From an uncultured Butyricicoccus sp. (GTDB lineage Bacteria > Bacillota > Clostridia > Oscillospirales > Butyricicoccaceae), in NCBI GenBank assembly GCA_959018045.1, contig CAUEJN010000002.1, positions 9,910 to 73,909 of the forward strand: a stretch of DNA of 64,000 bases. Direction: 5' to 3'. This document shows positions 35,963 through 44,014 of the stretch, piece after piece. Below the pieces are notes generated by a model, which was not told the origin of the DNA, ran no database searches, and was given only the letters and a program-made list of their open reading frames with translations. The translations under genes and the position numbers were made by a program. The stretch's first letter is position 1, and every line of letters begins with the position of its first letter.

Positions 35963-37849
35963 TCACTCAATCTGTGCCGCCAGTTCTTCCCACTGTGCCA
36001 TCTTGTCCATGAGCTGTGTCTCAGCGTCGTCGCGCTCGTGCATCAGCTCCATGAGCTTACCGGCATCCGCGCCGCACGCGGCCATCTCGTTCTCGAGTGC
36101 GCTCATGCGCTCCTCGAGCTGGGAGATTTCGCGCTCGAGCACGGCGACCTTCTTCGCGATGTTCTTGGTACCGCCCTTGGGCTTGGGTTTCTCCTGTTTT
36201 TCGGCCTTTTTGGGGGTCTCGACCACGCTGGACGCGGCCTGTTCGGCCTTTTGGCGTTCGCGGTAGGCCAGAAACGCCTCGTAATTGCCGGTAAAGTCGG
36301 TATACGTACCGTTTTCCAGGTAAATGATGCGGGTGGCGAAGCGGGAGACGAAATAGCGGTCGTGGCTGACGAAGAGCAGCGTGCCGGTGAACGCCTCGAC
36401 AGCTTCCTCGATCCATTCGCGGCTCATGAGGTCTAGATGGTTGGTGGGCTCGTCGAGTACGAGCATGTTGAGCGGGTCGTACATCAGCTCGCACAGGCGC
36501 AGACGGCTTTTTTCGCCGCCCGACAGCGTGCGCACGATCTTGAGCTGATCCTCGCCCGAGAAGCGGAACGCGCCCAGACGGTTGCGGGCGGTCTGCATGG
36601 TGACGTTTTTGTCGTAAATGAGGGTGTCGATCAGGTTTCTGCCCTCGTTTGCGAAGTGCACCTGCTGGGGCAGGTAGGCCGGACGCAGACCCTGACCCTT
36701 TTTGATCACGCCCTCGTCGGCGGTCTCGTCGCCCAGGATGATGCGCAGCAGGGTGGTTTTGCCCGCGCCGTTGTCGCCCAGAATGGCGACGCGCTCGCCG
36801 TTGTGCACGTTGAATGTTACGTTCTGTAATATTCTCCGGCCATCATAACTTTTCGTAATACCGCGAACCTTGAGCACGTCCTCGGTCTCGTAGTTGGGGT
36901 CACCGAAGGAGACCGACATTTTCTTGTCCTTCCTGGGGCGATCGGTGACCTTCATGCGTGCGATGCGCTTTTCGATGGACGCAGCGCGCTTGGCCAGCTT
37001 TTCGGTGCCGTGCTCGTGCATCTTGCGTGCAGTGGTTTCCAGACGCTTGAGCTCGGCCATCTGGTTTTCGTGCTCGGCCATGCGCTGCTCGTAGCGGCGC
37101 TCGCGCTCCTCTGCATAATAGGAGTACGACCCGGCGTAGAAATCGCAGGTGGTGTCGTGGATTTCGATGATGCGGTCGCAGCACTGGTCGAGGAAGTAGC
37201 GGTCATGGGAGACGGTGACGACCGTGCCCGTGTACGTTTCCAGATAATCGCCCAGCCAGCGCACCGCGTCCAGGTCTAAGTGGTTGGTCGGCTCGTCGAG
37301 CAGCAGGATGTCAGTCTGCTCCAGGATGATGCGCGCCAGATTGACGCGGGTCTTTTCACCGCCGGACAGCTGGGAAAAGAGCTGCGTGCGCTGTGCACGC
37401 GGGATTTCCAGACCGTTGCACACCTTATCGACCTCGAAATCGTGGTCGTAACCGCCGAGCGCGTCCAGTTTCTGCTGGAGCGCACCGTAGCGATGCAGCA
37501 GGCTGTCGTTGTCGGGGTGCTGCTCCATCTGGGCTTCCAGCTCGTCCATCGCCGCGCGCACCTCGTGTGCACGGGCAAAGGCCGTGCGCAGCACGTCCTC
37601 GACGGTGGCGGCGGGGTCGTAGACCGGCATCTGGTCGATGACACCGACCGTGCGACCCGCACCGATGGAGACGTGACCGTCGTCGTAGGGCAGACGGCCG
37701 GCGATGATGTGCAGGAGCGTGGTTTTGCCCGCACCGTTCGGCCCTAAGATGGCGACTTTCTCACCCGGCTGGATGTCGAAATTGAGGCCGGACAGGATGA
37801 GGCGGTCGCCGTAGTATTTTGTCAGATTTTGTATGGTAATATCAGCCAA
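35963..37849 (-). CDS. ABC-F family ATPase
   Basis: A 628-residue cytosolic protein with two ABC domains and no membrane part; ABC-F proteins act on the ribosome as translation factors or protect it from antibiotics. Domain 1: GPNGAGKTT, LSGGEKTRVNLARI, LLLDEPTNHLDLD. The linker (about 240-330) is basic and coiled (MAELKRLETTARKMHEHGTE). Domain 2: GDNGAGKTT, LSGGEKSRLRL, LVLDEPTNHLDL. The C-terminal coiled coil (about 545-628, VAVLEREISQLEERMSALEN) fits the YdiF/Uup-like groups. The start is TTG 37849, nine bases after GGAGG, giving MADITIQNLTKYYGD. I see no sign of a resistance-type long linker. Confidence 0.93.
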   Translation of the reverse strand: MADITIQNLTKYYGDRLILSGLNFDIQPGEKVAILGPNGAGKTTLLHIIAGRLPYDDGHVSIGAGRTVGVIDQMPVYDPAATVEDVLRTAFARAHEVRAAMDELEAQMEQHPDNDSLLHRYGALQQKLDALGGYDHDFEVDKVCNGLEIPRAQRTQLFSQLSGGEKTRVNLARIILEQTDILLLDEPTNHLDLDAVRWLGDYLETYTGTVVTVSHDRYFLDQCCDRIIEIHDTTCDFYAGSYSYYAEERERRYEQRMAEHENQMAELKRLETTARKMHEHGTEKLAKRAASIEKRIARMKVTDRPRKDKKMSVSFGDPNYETEDVLKVRGITKSYDGRRILQNVTFNVHNGERVAILGDNGAGKTTLLRIILGDETADEGVIKKGQGLRPAYLPQQVHFANEGRNLIDTLIYDKNVTMQTARNRLGAFRFSGEDQLKIVRTLSGGEKSRLRLCELMYDPLNMLVLDEPTNHLDLMSREWIEEAVEAFTGTLLFVSHDRYFVSRFATRIIYLENGTYTDFTGNYEAFLAYRERQKAEQAASSVVETPKKAEKQEKPKPKGGTKNIAKKVAVLEREISQLEERMSALENEMAACGADAGKLMELMHERDDAETQLMDKMAQWEELAAQIE

Positions 37850-37885
37850 AAGCAGTTCCCTCCAAAGGAAAGAATAGAAAAAACC

Positions 37886-37912
37886 TGAAAAAAGGGCCGA
37901 GACAGGCCCTTT
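37886..37912 (-). terminator. Terminator after the GDPD-like gene
   Basis: Minus strand: AAGGGCC-tgtctc-GGCCCTT followed by TTTT, between the GDPD-like gene and ABC-F. Confidence 0.7.
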
Positions 37913-37941
37913 TGGTTCAGTGGTTTTCGGGGAAAGGATGG

Positions 37942-38823
37942 TCAGACAGAGGGCTTGTCCTCGCACACCGGAGCTTCTTCGGTGGGCTCAGATGTCGCCT
38001 CGGATGCTTCTCTCGTATCTTCCGCTTCTCCCGTCTTTTTTGTCTGCTTGTCCTGCGCATCGAAGGGCACGAAATCGGTGCCGGCATCCGAGAACGGGAC
38101 GAAGATTTCCTCGGGCCGTTCGGGTTCGGACGCGGTGAGCAGGGGTGCGGCCAGATCGGGCCGGCTGGTCTCGATGAAGTTGACCCCGTAGGACAGCATG
38201 CGGCGCAGCTCGTCCGGGTCACTCGAATCGGTGGAGGCCAGGAACAGACCGCAGCGCAGCGCCTCATTGCATAAGGGTTCGGTCAGAGCGTCGGGCGTAC
38301 CGCGCACGCCGAACAGACGGAGGTTCTGCACCTCGCGCACGAAGGCGATGGGGTCTTCGGGGGCAGACTGGATGTCGGCCATGATCTGGAGATCGGGGTA
38401 GCGTGCCGCAAGCCGGCCGGCATCGTACAGGGACAGACCGCAGAAGTAGGCGTTGTTGACGTACTCGGAGTACTTGAGCGACACGCGCACCTGCGCCGCA
38501 GCCTGATGGTGGTGCAGCTCGATGCCCAACCCGCCGCCGGCGGCCTTGGCCAGTTCGAGTGCCTGACCGAAGGATACGATCTTGGGATAGGCGCGGCGGA
38601 GGTCTTCGAAGGTGTGGTCACAGGCCGTCAGCGTGGCCTGTGCCGAATGGTAGCACCCTTCCGAGCAGACCAGGGTGATGCCGTCCTTGGTCGTGTCCAC
38701 AGGGAGGACACAGCCGCGTGCACCTGCGGCCGTGCCGGCCATAATGGCTTCCAGGCTGCACGGCTCGAGCCCCATTGCGCCGGGTGCGGACAGGATAAAA
38801 GAATCACGGTTGGAATAACGCAT
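37942..38823 (-). CDS. Glycerophosphodiesterase-fold protein without catalytic residues
   Basis: A 293-residue protein whose first 230 residues follow the GDPD pattern: ILSAPGAMGLEPCSLEAIMA where enzymes have AHRGxxxxxPENTLxAF, GCVLPVDTTKDGITLVCSEG where they have GIExDVxxTKDGxxVxxHD, and LRRMLSYGVNFIETSRPDLA for the last strand. The catalytic His of HRG, the metal-binding Glu of EN, the Glu of ExD and the His of HD are all replaced, so it should be inactive as a phosphodiesterase. The last 60 residues are a disordered tail (TGEAEDTREASEATSEPTEE). It lies 34 bp after the cyclophilin gene and is probably co-transcribed. No signal peptide. Confidence 0.7.
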   Translation of the reverse strand: MRYSNRDSFILSAPGAMGLEPCSLEAIMAGTAAGARGCVLPVDTTKDGITLVCSEGCYHSAQATLTACDHTFEDLRRAYPKIVSFGQALELAKAAGGGLGIELHHHQAAAQVRVSLKYSEYVNNAYFCGLSLYDAGRLAARYPDLQIMADIQSAPEDPIAFVREVQNLRLFGVRGTPDALTEPLCNEALRCGLFLASTDSSDPDELRRMLSYGVNFIETSRPDLAAPLLTASEPERPEEIFVPFSDAGTDFVPFDAQDKQTKKTGEAEDTREASEATSEPTEEAPVCEDKPSV

Positions 38824-38857
38824 GGCGGTTCCTCTCAGTCAGACGGATGGGGTCAGC

Positions 38858-39376
38858 TCAGACGGTTTCGGGAGCGGGGTAGGTCTCGCCGAAGGTGTCG
38901 ACGGTGACAGAGACCATCTTCTGCTCTGCACGGGGACGGTCATGCCAGTCGCGGGGGGTGTTGACGATCTCGTCGGCAACGTCCATGCCCTCGACGACCA
39001 TGCCGAAGGACGCATACTGGCCGTCCAGATGGGGCGCATCGGAAGTCATAATAAAGAACTGGGAGCCAGCGGAATCGGGGTCCATGGTGCGAGCCATAGA
39101 CAGGACACCGCGGGTGTGTGCCAGATCGTTCTGGAAGCCGTTGGCCGTGAACTCACCGCGGATGCAGTAGTCGGGGCCGCCCATGCCGGTGCCCTCGGGG
39201 TCGCCGCCCTGGATCATAAAGCCGGGGATAACGCGGTGGAAGATGGTACCGTTATAGAAGCCCTGCTGTGCCAGAGAGATGAAGTTGCGTACGGTATTGG
39301 GAGCGACTTCGGGGTACAGCTCGGCGATGATCTTTGCGCCGGACTCCATTTCAATCGTAATCATCGGGTTCTTCAT
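38858..39376 (-). CDS. Cyclophilin-type peptidyl-prolyl isomerase
   Basis: A 172-residue cyclophilin that speeds cis-trans isomerisation of X-Pro bonds during protein folding. The active-site strand FHRVIPGFMIQGGDPEGTGM, the GSQFFIMTSDAPHLDGQYAS segment and FGMVVEGMDV match. It lacks a signal sequence, so it is cytosolic. ATG 39376 lies seven bases after GGAGTG; the ATG five codons upstream has no site. First gene of a two-gene unit with the GDPD-like gene. Confidence 0.94.
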   Translation of the reverse strand: MKNPMITIEMESGAKIIAELYPEVAPNTVRNFISLAQQGFYNGTIFHRVIPGFMIQGGDPEGTGMGGPDYCIRGEFTANGFQNDLAHTRGVLSMARTMDPDSAGSQFFIMTSDAPHLDGQYASFGMVVEGMDVADEIVNTPRDWHDRPRAEQKMVSVTVDTFGETYPAPETV

Positions 39377-39417
39377 AGTAAAACACTCCATTTCGTGTAT
39401 TTTGCTGCGTTTCTTCT

Positions 39418-39446
39418 ATTGTAGCAAAGACGCCGGGGTTATACAA
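39418..39446 (-). promoter_or_regulatory. Promoter of the cyclophilin gene
   Basis: Minus strand: -35 TTGTAT (39441-39446), 17-bp spacer, -10 TACAAT (39418-39423). Confidence 0.6.
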
Positions 39447-39551
39447 GGCGTAACGTGTTAAATTTCAGTGACCCATCCCTTACCCTTTTCGCTGCATTGT
39501 GCCCATTTCTTACAATTTGATTACGATTCTCTTAAAATTTGCAAAAGGTGA

Positions 39552-39581
39552 TTGACAGGGACAGGTGGAATGTGGTAATTT
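39552..39581 (+). promoter_or_regulatory. Promoter of the GT2 gene
   Basis: -35 TTGACA (39552-39557), 18-bp spacer, -10 TAATTT (39576-39581). Confidence 0.6.
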
Positions 39582-39583
39582 AA

Positions 39584-39606
39584 CTGTACTAACACGGCTA
39601 ATACAG
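39584..39606 (+). promoter_or_regulatory. Operator-like palindrome after the GT2 promoter
   Basis: CTGTACTA-N7-TAATACAG, arms match at seven of eight positions. It lies directly after the -10 box, and TAATACAG is repeated once more right behind it. The arms resemble the GntR operator at 10227-10246. Confidence 0.45.
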
Positions 39607-39656
39607 TAATACAGAAAAGAAAAAAAGGATACGAAAGAAAAGGAAGTGATGGATTC

Positions 39657-40946
39657 ATGCTTGCAATCCCGTGGCTCAAAGCAGGAATTTTTCTCATCAG
39701 TATCATCTCGGTACTGTATCTGGTGTACTTTGCACTTTACCTCCCCTATGCGCTGCGTCCGGCGCGCAAGTGGGTCAAGCAGGCGCCGCGCTGCCGGTTT
39801 GCCGTACTGGTCGCCGCACGCAACGAGCAGGCGGTTATCGGCAACCTGGTCGAAACGCTTATGGCGCAAGATTACCCCAAGGAACTGTATGACGTGATTG
39901 TCATTCCGAATAACTGCACCGACGACACCGCAGGCGAAGCGCACCGCGCTGGCGCACTGATTATGGAATGCACCGAGCCGGTGCGCACCAAGGGCGACGC
40001 ACTGCGTCAGATCATTGATAAGCTGATGCAGCAGGATCGCTACGACGCAATCTGCGTCTTTGACGCGGATAATCTGGTAGACCCGGGCTTCCTCGCAGGC
40101 ATGAATGACGCATGGTGCGCAGGCGTGCCGGCAGGTCAGGGCTATCGTGATAGTAAGAACCCGCAGGACAGCATGATCTCTGCCTGCTACTCCATCTACT
40201 ACTGGATGGTCAACCGCCTGTTCAGCCAGACCCGTGCCCATGTCGGCCTGTCCGCTGTGGTCAACGGCTCGGGCTTCATGGTATCCATGGATTGGCTGCG
40301 CCGCCACGACGGCTGGCACACCGTTACCCTGACCGAGGACATCGAGTTCACTACCCAGTGCATCTTGGGCGGCGAGCGGGTGGCATGGGTGCCCGAGGCA
40401 AAGACCTATGACGAGCAGCCCATCACCTTCGCACAGTCCTGGAGACAGCGCTGCCGCTGGTCGGTCGGCCTCATCCAGTGCCTGCGCGTGTACGGCCCGC
40501 GCCTCATCCGTGACCGCCACTGCGCAAATGGTCAGCTGCATGCCCGTCTGGATCAGATTCTGTTCCTCTTCGCACCGATGTTCCAGCTTATGTATCTCAT
40601 CTCCCTCGCAATGACCGGTATTCTGGGCGCATTGCAGATTCACTACGCGGTTGCTCCGTATAGTGACGTGCTCTATGAGCCCCTCATGTCGCTCGCAATG
40701 TCCTTTGTCGGCACCGTCGTCCTGGCAATGGCTGTCATTGTCCTCGAACGTAAACCCCTGCTGAATATGGGTAAGGGCGTTCTGGGCTATTGGCTGTTCG
40801 TCATGAGCTGGATTCCGATTAACATCGTGGCTCTGTGCAACCCGAATCTGGAGTGGAAGGCGATTCCGCATACCCGTAGCCTGCGCATGGATCAGATGAA
40901 GGATACGGGCGCAATGAAGGGCGTGAAGATGGAGAAGAGCCGCTAA
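39657..40946 (+). CDS. Membrane glycosyltransferase, family 2
   Basis: A 429-residue processive-type GT2 enzyme. TM segment at 8-30, then the GT-A domain: FAVLVAARNEQAVIGNLVET, VIVIPNNCTDDTAGEA, VFDADNLVDPGF (the DAD metal site), TLTEDIEFTTQCI (the TED base) and SWRQRCRWSVG (the QxxRW motif). Three or four TM segments follow (LFLFAPMFQLMYLISLAMTG, SLAMSFVGTVVLAMAVIVL, LGYWLFVMSWIPINIVALC). This plan is shared by cellulose, hyaluronan and poly-GlcNAc synthases; the sugar made is unknown. The only neighbours are repeats, so it is a single-gene unit. Confidence 0.9.
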   Translation: MLAIPWLKAGIFLISIISVLYLVYFALYLPYALRPARKWVKQAPRCRFAVLVAARNEQAVIGNLVETLMAQDYPKELYDVIVIPNNCTDDTAGEAHRAGALIMECTEPVRTKGDALRQIIDKLMQQDRYDAICVFDADNLVDPGFLAGMNDAWCAGVPAGQGYRDSKNPQDSMISACYSIYYWMVNRLFSQTRAHVGLSAVVNGSGFMVSMDWLRRHDGWHTVTLTEDIEFTTQCILGGERVAWVPEAKTYDEQPITFAQSWRQRCRWSVGLIQCLRVYGPRLIRDRHCANGQLHARLDQILFLFAPMFQLMYLISLAMTGILGALQIHYAVAPYSDVLYEPLMSLAMSFVGTVVLAMAVIVLERKPLLNMGKGVLGYWLFVMSWIPINIVALCNPNLEWKAIPHTRSLRMDQMKDTGAMKGVKMEKSR

Positions 40947-40959
40947 GAAACGCCTAACC

Positions 40960-41480
40960 ACTGCACCCCTAATTAAAGCTTTCGCCAGCCTTTCTCGAAC
41001 CTTGCGGAACCCGAAAAGGCCCCTGTGGGGCGTTTTCCCGCAAGGCTGTGGCCGACTCGTTCGGCCAAGGCCCTAACACGCGGGCACTGTTGCCCTGAGC
41101 CGCCATCCGCAGATGGCGGAACTCCCCTTTTGATTTTCCCGATCTCCCGCGAGGGAAAATCAACTAAAATAAAAAAATAAAAGCGCGTCCGCAGACGCGC
41201 AATCTCTGGAAAGACCAACCAGCCGGTTGGTCTTTCCTTTTTGTTTGTTTGGGTTGATTCCCGGGTCGGACACCGGGAATCAAAGAAGCGTTTCGAGCCT
41301 GCGGGCTCGACCAGGTTCCACCTGGACGGGCCAGCACACTCATATTATCCGCGCACGGCGCGGGAATAAGGATAGTGGCCTACGGGCTGCGCGGCTGGAT
41401 CGCGCCGAGCCACAGGCCCGGACCCATTCTTGGCGTGCTCTCGTTTCATGGGTGCCGGGCGGCTCGCTCAGCAACCCCCT
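40960..41480. repeat. Composite hairpin-array element, copy J (double arm, rearranged)
   Basis: It begins CTGCACCCCT about 15 bases after the GT2 stop, then the first half of M1 (AGCCTTTCTCGAA). Then about 100 bases of other hairpins replace the rest: CCTTGCGG/CCGCAAGG enclosing GCCCC/GGGGC, then GGCCGA/TCGGCC. The sequence rejoins the family at the second half of M2 (GCCCTGAG), M3 (GCCATC/GATGGC), M4 (TTGATTTTCCC), M5 (GCGCGTC/GACGCGC) and M7 (GGAAAGACCAACC/GGTTGGTCTTTCC). The inverted arm has M4 (TTGATTCCCGG), CGAGCC/GGCTCG and CCAGGT/ACCTGG, and a copy of the ATCCGCGCACGGC stretch seen after copy B. The end near yesL is irregular. Confidence 0.75.
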
Positions 41481-41563
41481 TTGAAATCAATGAAACCTAC
41501 ACAAATAATTTCCTGAAATAAAAGAAATAATCACATGAAATCAGAAAACAAACCCTCGATATT

Positions 41564-42232
41564 TCACTCTTTTTCCGGCGGCAGAACGTGCTTTTGGATG
41601 CCCGACCACGCCAGGAAGCTAGCGATAAAGTTCGGAATCGCGCAGCCGACCAATAAAGTTGCCGGAATGGACAGCGGGAAGAACATAATTTCCAGCGCAA
41701 TCAGTGCCAAAATCAGCAGTGCAACCGGAAAACTGTAATAAAGCCGCAGCATAGCCAGTAAAATGGCGTCGCGGACGCAGTCCCAGAACGAGAGTGTGGT
41801 CGAGGTCAGCAGCGGATACAGATACAGCCAGACCATAGTCAGGATGAGCAGCGCAGCGAGGGTAATCAGCCAGATGGCTGAGCCTGCCGGATAGAGCACC
41901 AGTCCGAGCAGTCCGCCGCCGTACACCAACGCCGTGACCAGACCAAGTACGGTCGAAGCCTTCCAGTTCTCGCGAAAACCGCGCCAATAATCGTACCAGA
42001 CATCGTTCGGGATGTCGCGCACCATGCGCACAGTGACCTTGGTCATCGCACCCATGGCTGCACCGATGGTCACAATCGGGATGCAGGTCAGCAAAAACAG
42101 CACGTTGAGCTTGACCAGCGCCCAGAATTCACGGATAAAGATTTCAAAAAACAGTGCAAGACCGGTTTTTGGCGGGGCATCCTTGTCGATACCGGGGCCG
42201 GGTTTGACATAATTGGGGGGAAACAGACCCAT
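41564..42232 (-). CDS. YesL-like DUF624 membrane protein
   Basis: A 222-residue protein with five membrane segments (for example LVKLNVLFLLTCIPIVTIGA, LGLVTALVYGGGLLGLVLYP, LYYSFPVALLILALIALEIM), typical of the YesL/DUF624 family. Such genes lie next to carbohydrate uptake and breakdown genes in Firmicutes; here the GH4-PfkB-LacI operon starts 410 bp away in the opposite direction. Its function is unknown. The start follows AAAGGAGAGCGACCGC; a promoter TTGCGC-N18-TAAGAT lies just upstream. Confidence 0.85.
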   Translation of the reverse strand: MGLFPPNYVKPGPGIDKDAPPKTGLALFFEIFIREFWALVKLNVLFLLTCIPIVTIGAAMGAMTKVTVRMVRDIPNDVWYDYWRGFRENWKASTVLGLVTALVYGGGLLGLVLYPAGSAIWLITLAALLILTMVWLYLYPLLTSTTLSFWDCVRDAILLAMLRLYYSFPVALLILALIALEIMFFPLSIPATLLVGCAIPNFIASFLAWSGIQKHVLPPEKE

Positions 42233-42351
42233 GCGGTCGCTCTCCTTTCAGCCGGTGTTTTCTCCATCTTAACACAGGGCTGAGGGCGCGCGCAAGCCCG
42301 GAAGCAGGCCATACATCGTGCACAAGATATTTTTGGAAAATGATTTATTTT

Positions 42352-42381
42352 TTGCACAAAACAAAAAAATTGTGTTATAAT
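42352..42381 (+). promoter_or_regulatory. Distal promoter of the GH4 operon
   Basis: -35 TTGCAC (42352-42357), 18-bp spacer, -10 TATAAT (42376-42381). The following 180 bases have no gene I can support. Confidence 0.5.
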
Positions 42382-42563
42382 CAAAATGGAGAATTTCAAG
42401 CTGACGAAAATGCCCATGCGTATGTGACAAAAACACGTGCGAGCCGTACATCGCGGGGAAAAATGGCGTGTGTTTCCCGCTTTCCGGCTGCATTTCCGGC
42501 GCGTCCAAAAACAGAATGCTGCTTGTTTCGAAATCCAGAAACAAAAATTATCAGATTCGCCCA

Positions 42564-42592
42564 TTGTACCGGCCTGCATCAGCTGGTATCCT
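42564..42592 (+). promoter_or_regulatory. Proximal promoter of the GH4 operon
   Basis: -35 TTGTAC (42564-42569), 17-bp spacer, -10 TATCCT (42587-42592). AACAT-N7-ATGTT (42595-42611) follows directly and could be the LacI-family operator. Confidence 0.55.
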
Positions 42593-42641
42593 GTAACATA
42601 GAACGAATGTTTTCTGTAACACACAAGGAGGCACGAATCTT

Positions 42642-44000
42642 ATGAAGCTGACTGTTATTGGCGGCGGCGGCGTCCGCTCGATGTTCCTGGCAAAGAGTAT
42701 CGCCCAGCGCGCCCGTGATCTGCATATTACCGAGCTTGTATTTATGGATACCGACGCGGAGAAGCTGCGCATCTATGGCGGACTTGCCCGCCACGTGGCG
42801 CGTATGCTGAATGCCGATCTGACGTTCACCCTGATGACCGATGCCGATGAAGCGGTACGCGATGCCGATTATATCATCACGACCATCCGTGTCGGCGGCG
42901 ACCACACCCGCGTGCGTGACGAGCGCATCGCGCTCGATCTCGGCATTCTGGGTCAGGAAACCACCGGCGCTGCCGGTCTTTCGTTTGCCATGCGTTCGGT
43001 ACCGGCTCTGGCTGGCTACTGCGAGCGCATCAAGCGCCTGTCCAAGCCCACGGTCAAGGTGTTTAACTTCACCAACCCCGCAGGCGTTGTTTCTCAGGCG
43101 CTGCGCGACATGGGCTACGACTTCACCTATGGTATCTGCGACGCACCGAGCGGCATGCTGCATCAGTTTGCCGACCTGTACGGCGTTTCCGCCGACCGCA
43201 TCGTGGGCGAGTGCTATGGTCTGAACCACCTGTCTTACTTCCGCTCCATCCAGATCGACGGCAAGGAGCTCATGCCCGAGCTGATCGCGCGTCCGGATGC
43301 TTACGAAAAGACCGACCTGCGCTTCTTTAAGCCCGACCTGATCGAGCACATGGGCTGCGTGCTCAACGAGTACCTGTACTATTTCTATTACCGCGAGCAG
43401 GCTGTACAGAATATTCTGAACGCCGGTGTGACCCGCGGTGAGGTCATCGAGGACATCAACCGCAGGATGACCGCCGAGCTGTCCACGATGGACATTGACG
43501 GTGATTTTGAGAGCTGCCTTGCATGCTTTGAGAAGTGGTACGGCAAGCGCGAGGACGCATACATGGCAAACGAGACCGGCGTACGCCGCGACAAGCCGTG
43601 GAAGTTCGACGTATTCTCGCCCGACGCTGGCGGTTACGCAGGCGTTGCGCTGCGCTTTATCGAGCTGATCGAGTCGGGTAAGACCGGCAGCATGATTCTG
43701 TGCGCACCCAACCAGGGCGCAATCCCGGGTCTTATGGACGACGACATCGTAGAGATTACCTGCGATATCTCGCGCGAGGGCGCAAAGCCGCATAAGGTAG
43801 AAAATGCCGATCCGCGCGCACTGGAGCTCATCCGCCGCGTCAAGAGCTACGAGCGACTGGCTGCTAAGGCCATCGTGCACCGCGACCGTCAGGCTGCAAT
43901 CGATTGCCTGATGCTGCATCCGCTGGTTAACTCGTACTCGCTGGCGGTCAAGCTGGCAGACGCGTACTTTGAACTCAATGCACCCTTCCTCGGTGCATAA
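42642..44000 (+). CDS. Glycoside hydrolase family 4 (6-phospho-glycosidase type)
   Basis: A 452-residue GH4 enzyme, which cleaves phosphorylated or plain glycosides by an NAD- and metal-dependent oxidation-elimination route. The N-terminal Rossmann motif is LTVIGGGGVRS, ITTIRVGGDHTRVRDE follows, and the metal ligands appear in YGICDAPSG (Cys) and CYGLNHLSYF (His). SPDAGGYAG and MLHPLVNSYSLA close the family pattern. The alpha or beta choice is not fixed by sequence. With a PfkB kinase and a LacI regulator in the same operon, but no PTS or ABC transporter nearby, the substrate may arrive through a distant transporter. The start follows AAGGAGG. Confidence 0.93.
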   Translation: MKLTVIGGGGVRSMFLAKSIAQRARDLHITELVFMDTDAEKLRIYGGLARHVARMLNADLTFTLMTDADEAVRDADYIITTIRVGGDHTRVRDERIALDLGILGQETTGAAGLSFAMRSVPALAGYCERIKRLSKPTVKVFNFTNPAGVVSQALRDMGYDFTYGICDAPSGMLHQFADLYGVSADRIVGECYGLNHLSYFRSIQIDGKELMPELIARPDAYEKTDLRFFKPDLIEHMGCVLNEYLYYFYYREQAVQNILNAGVTRGEVIEDINRRMTAELSTMDIDGDFESCLACFEKWYGKREDAYMANETGVRRDKPWKFDVFSPDAGGYAGVALRFIELIESGKTGSMILCAPNQGAIPGLMDDDIVEITCDISREGAKPHKVENADPRALELIRRVKSYERLAAKAIVHRDRQAAIDCLMLHPLVNSYSLAVKLADAYFELNAPFLGA

Positions 44001-44014
44001 AAGGAGGGGCGTTT

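Noticed and set aside
42340..42645. A 101-codon + strand frame before the GH4 gene
   Set aside because: It crosses two promoters, has mixed codons and no ribosome site; better read as leader.
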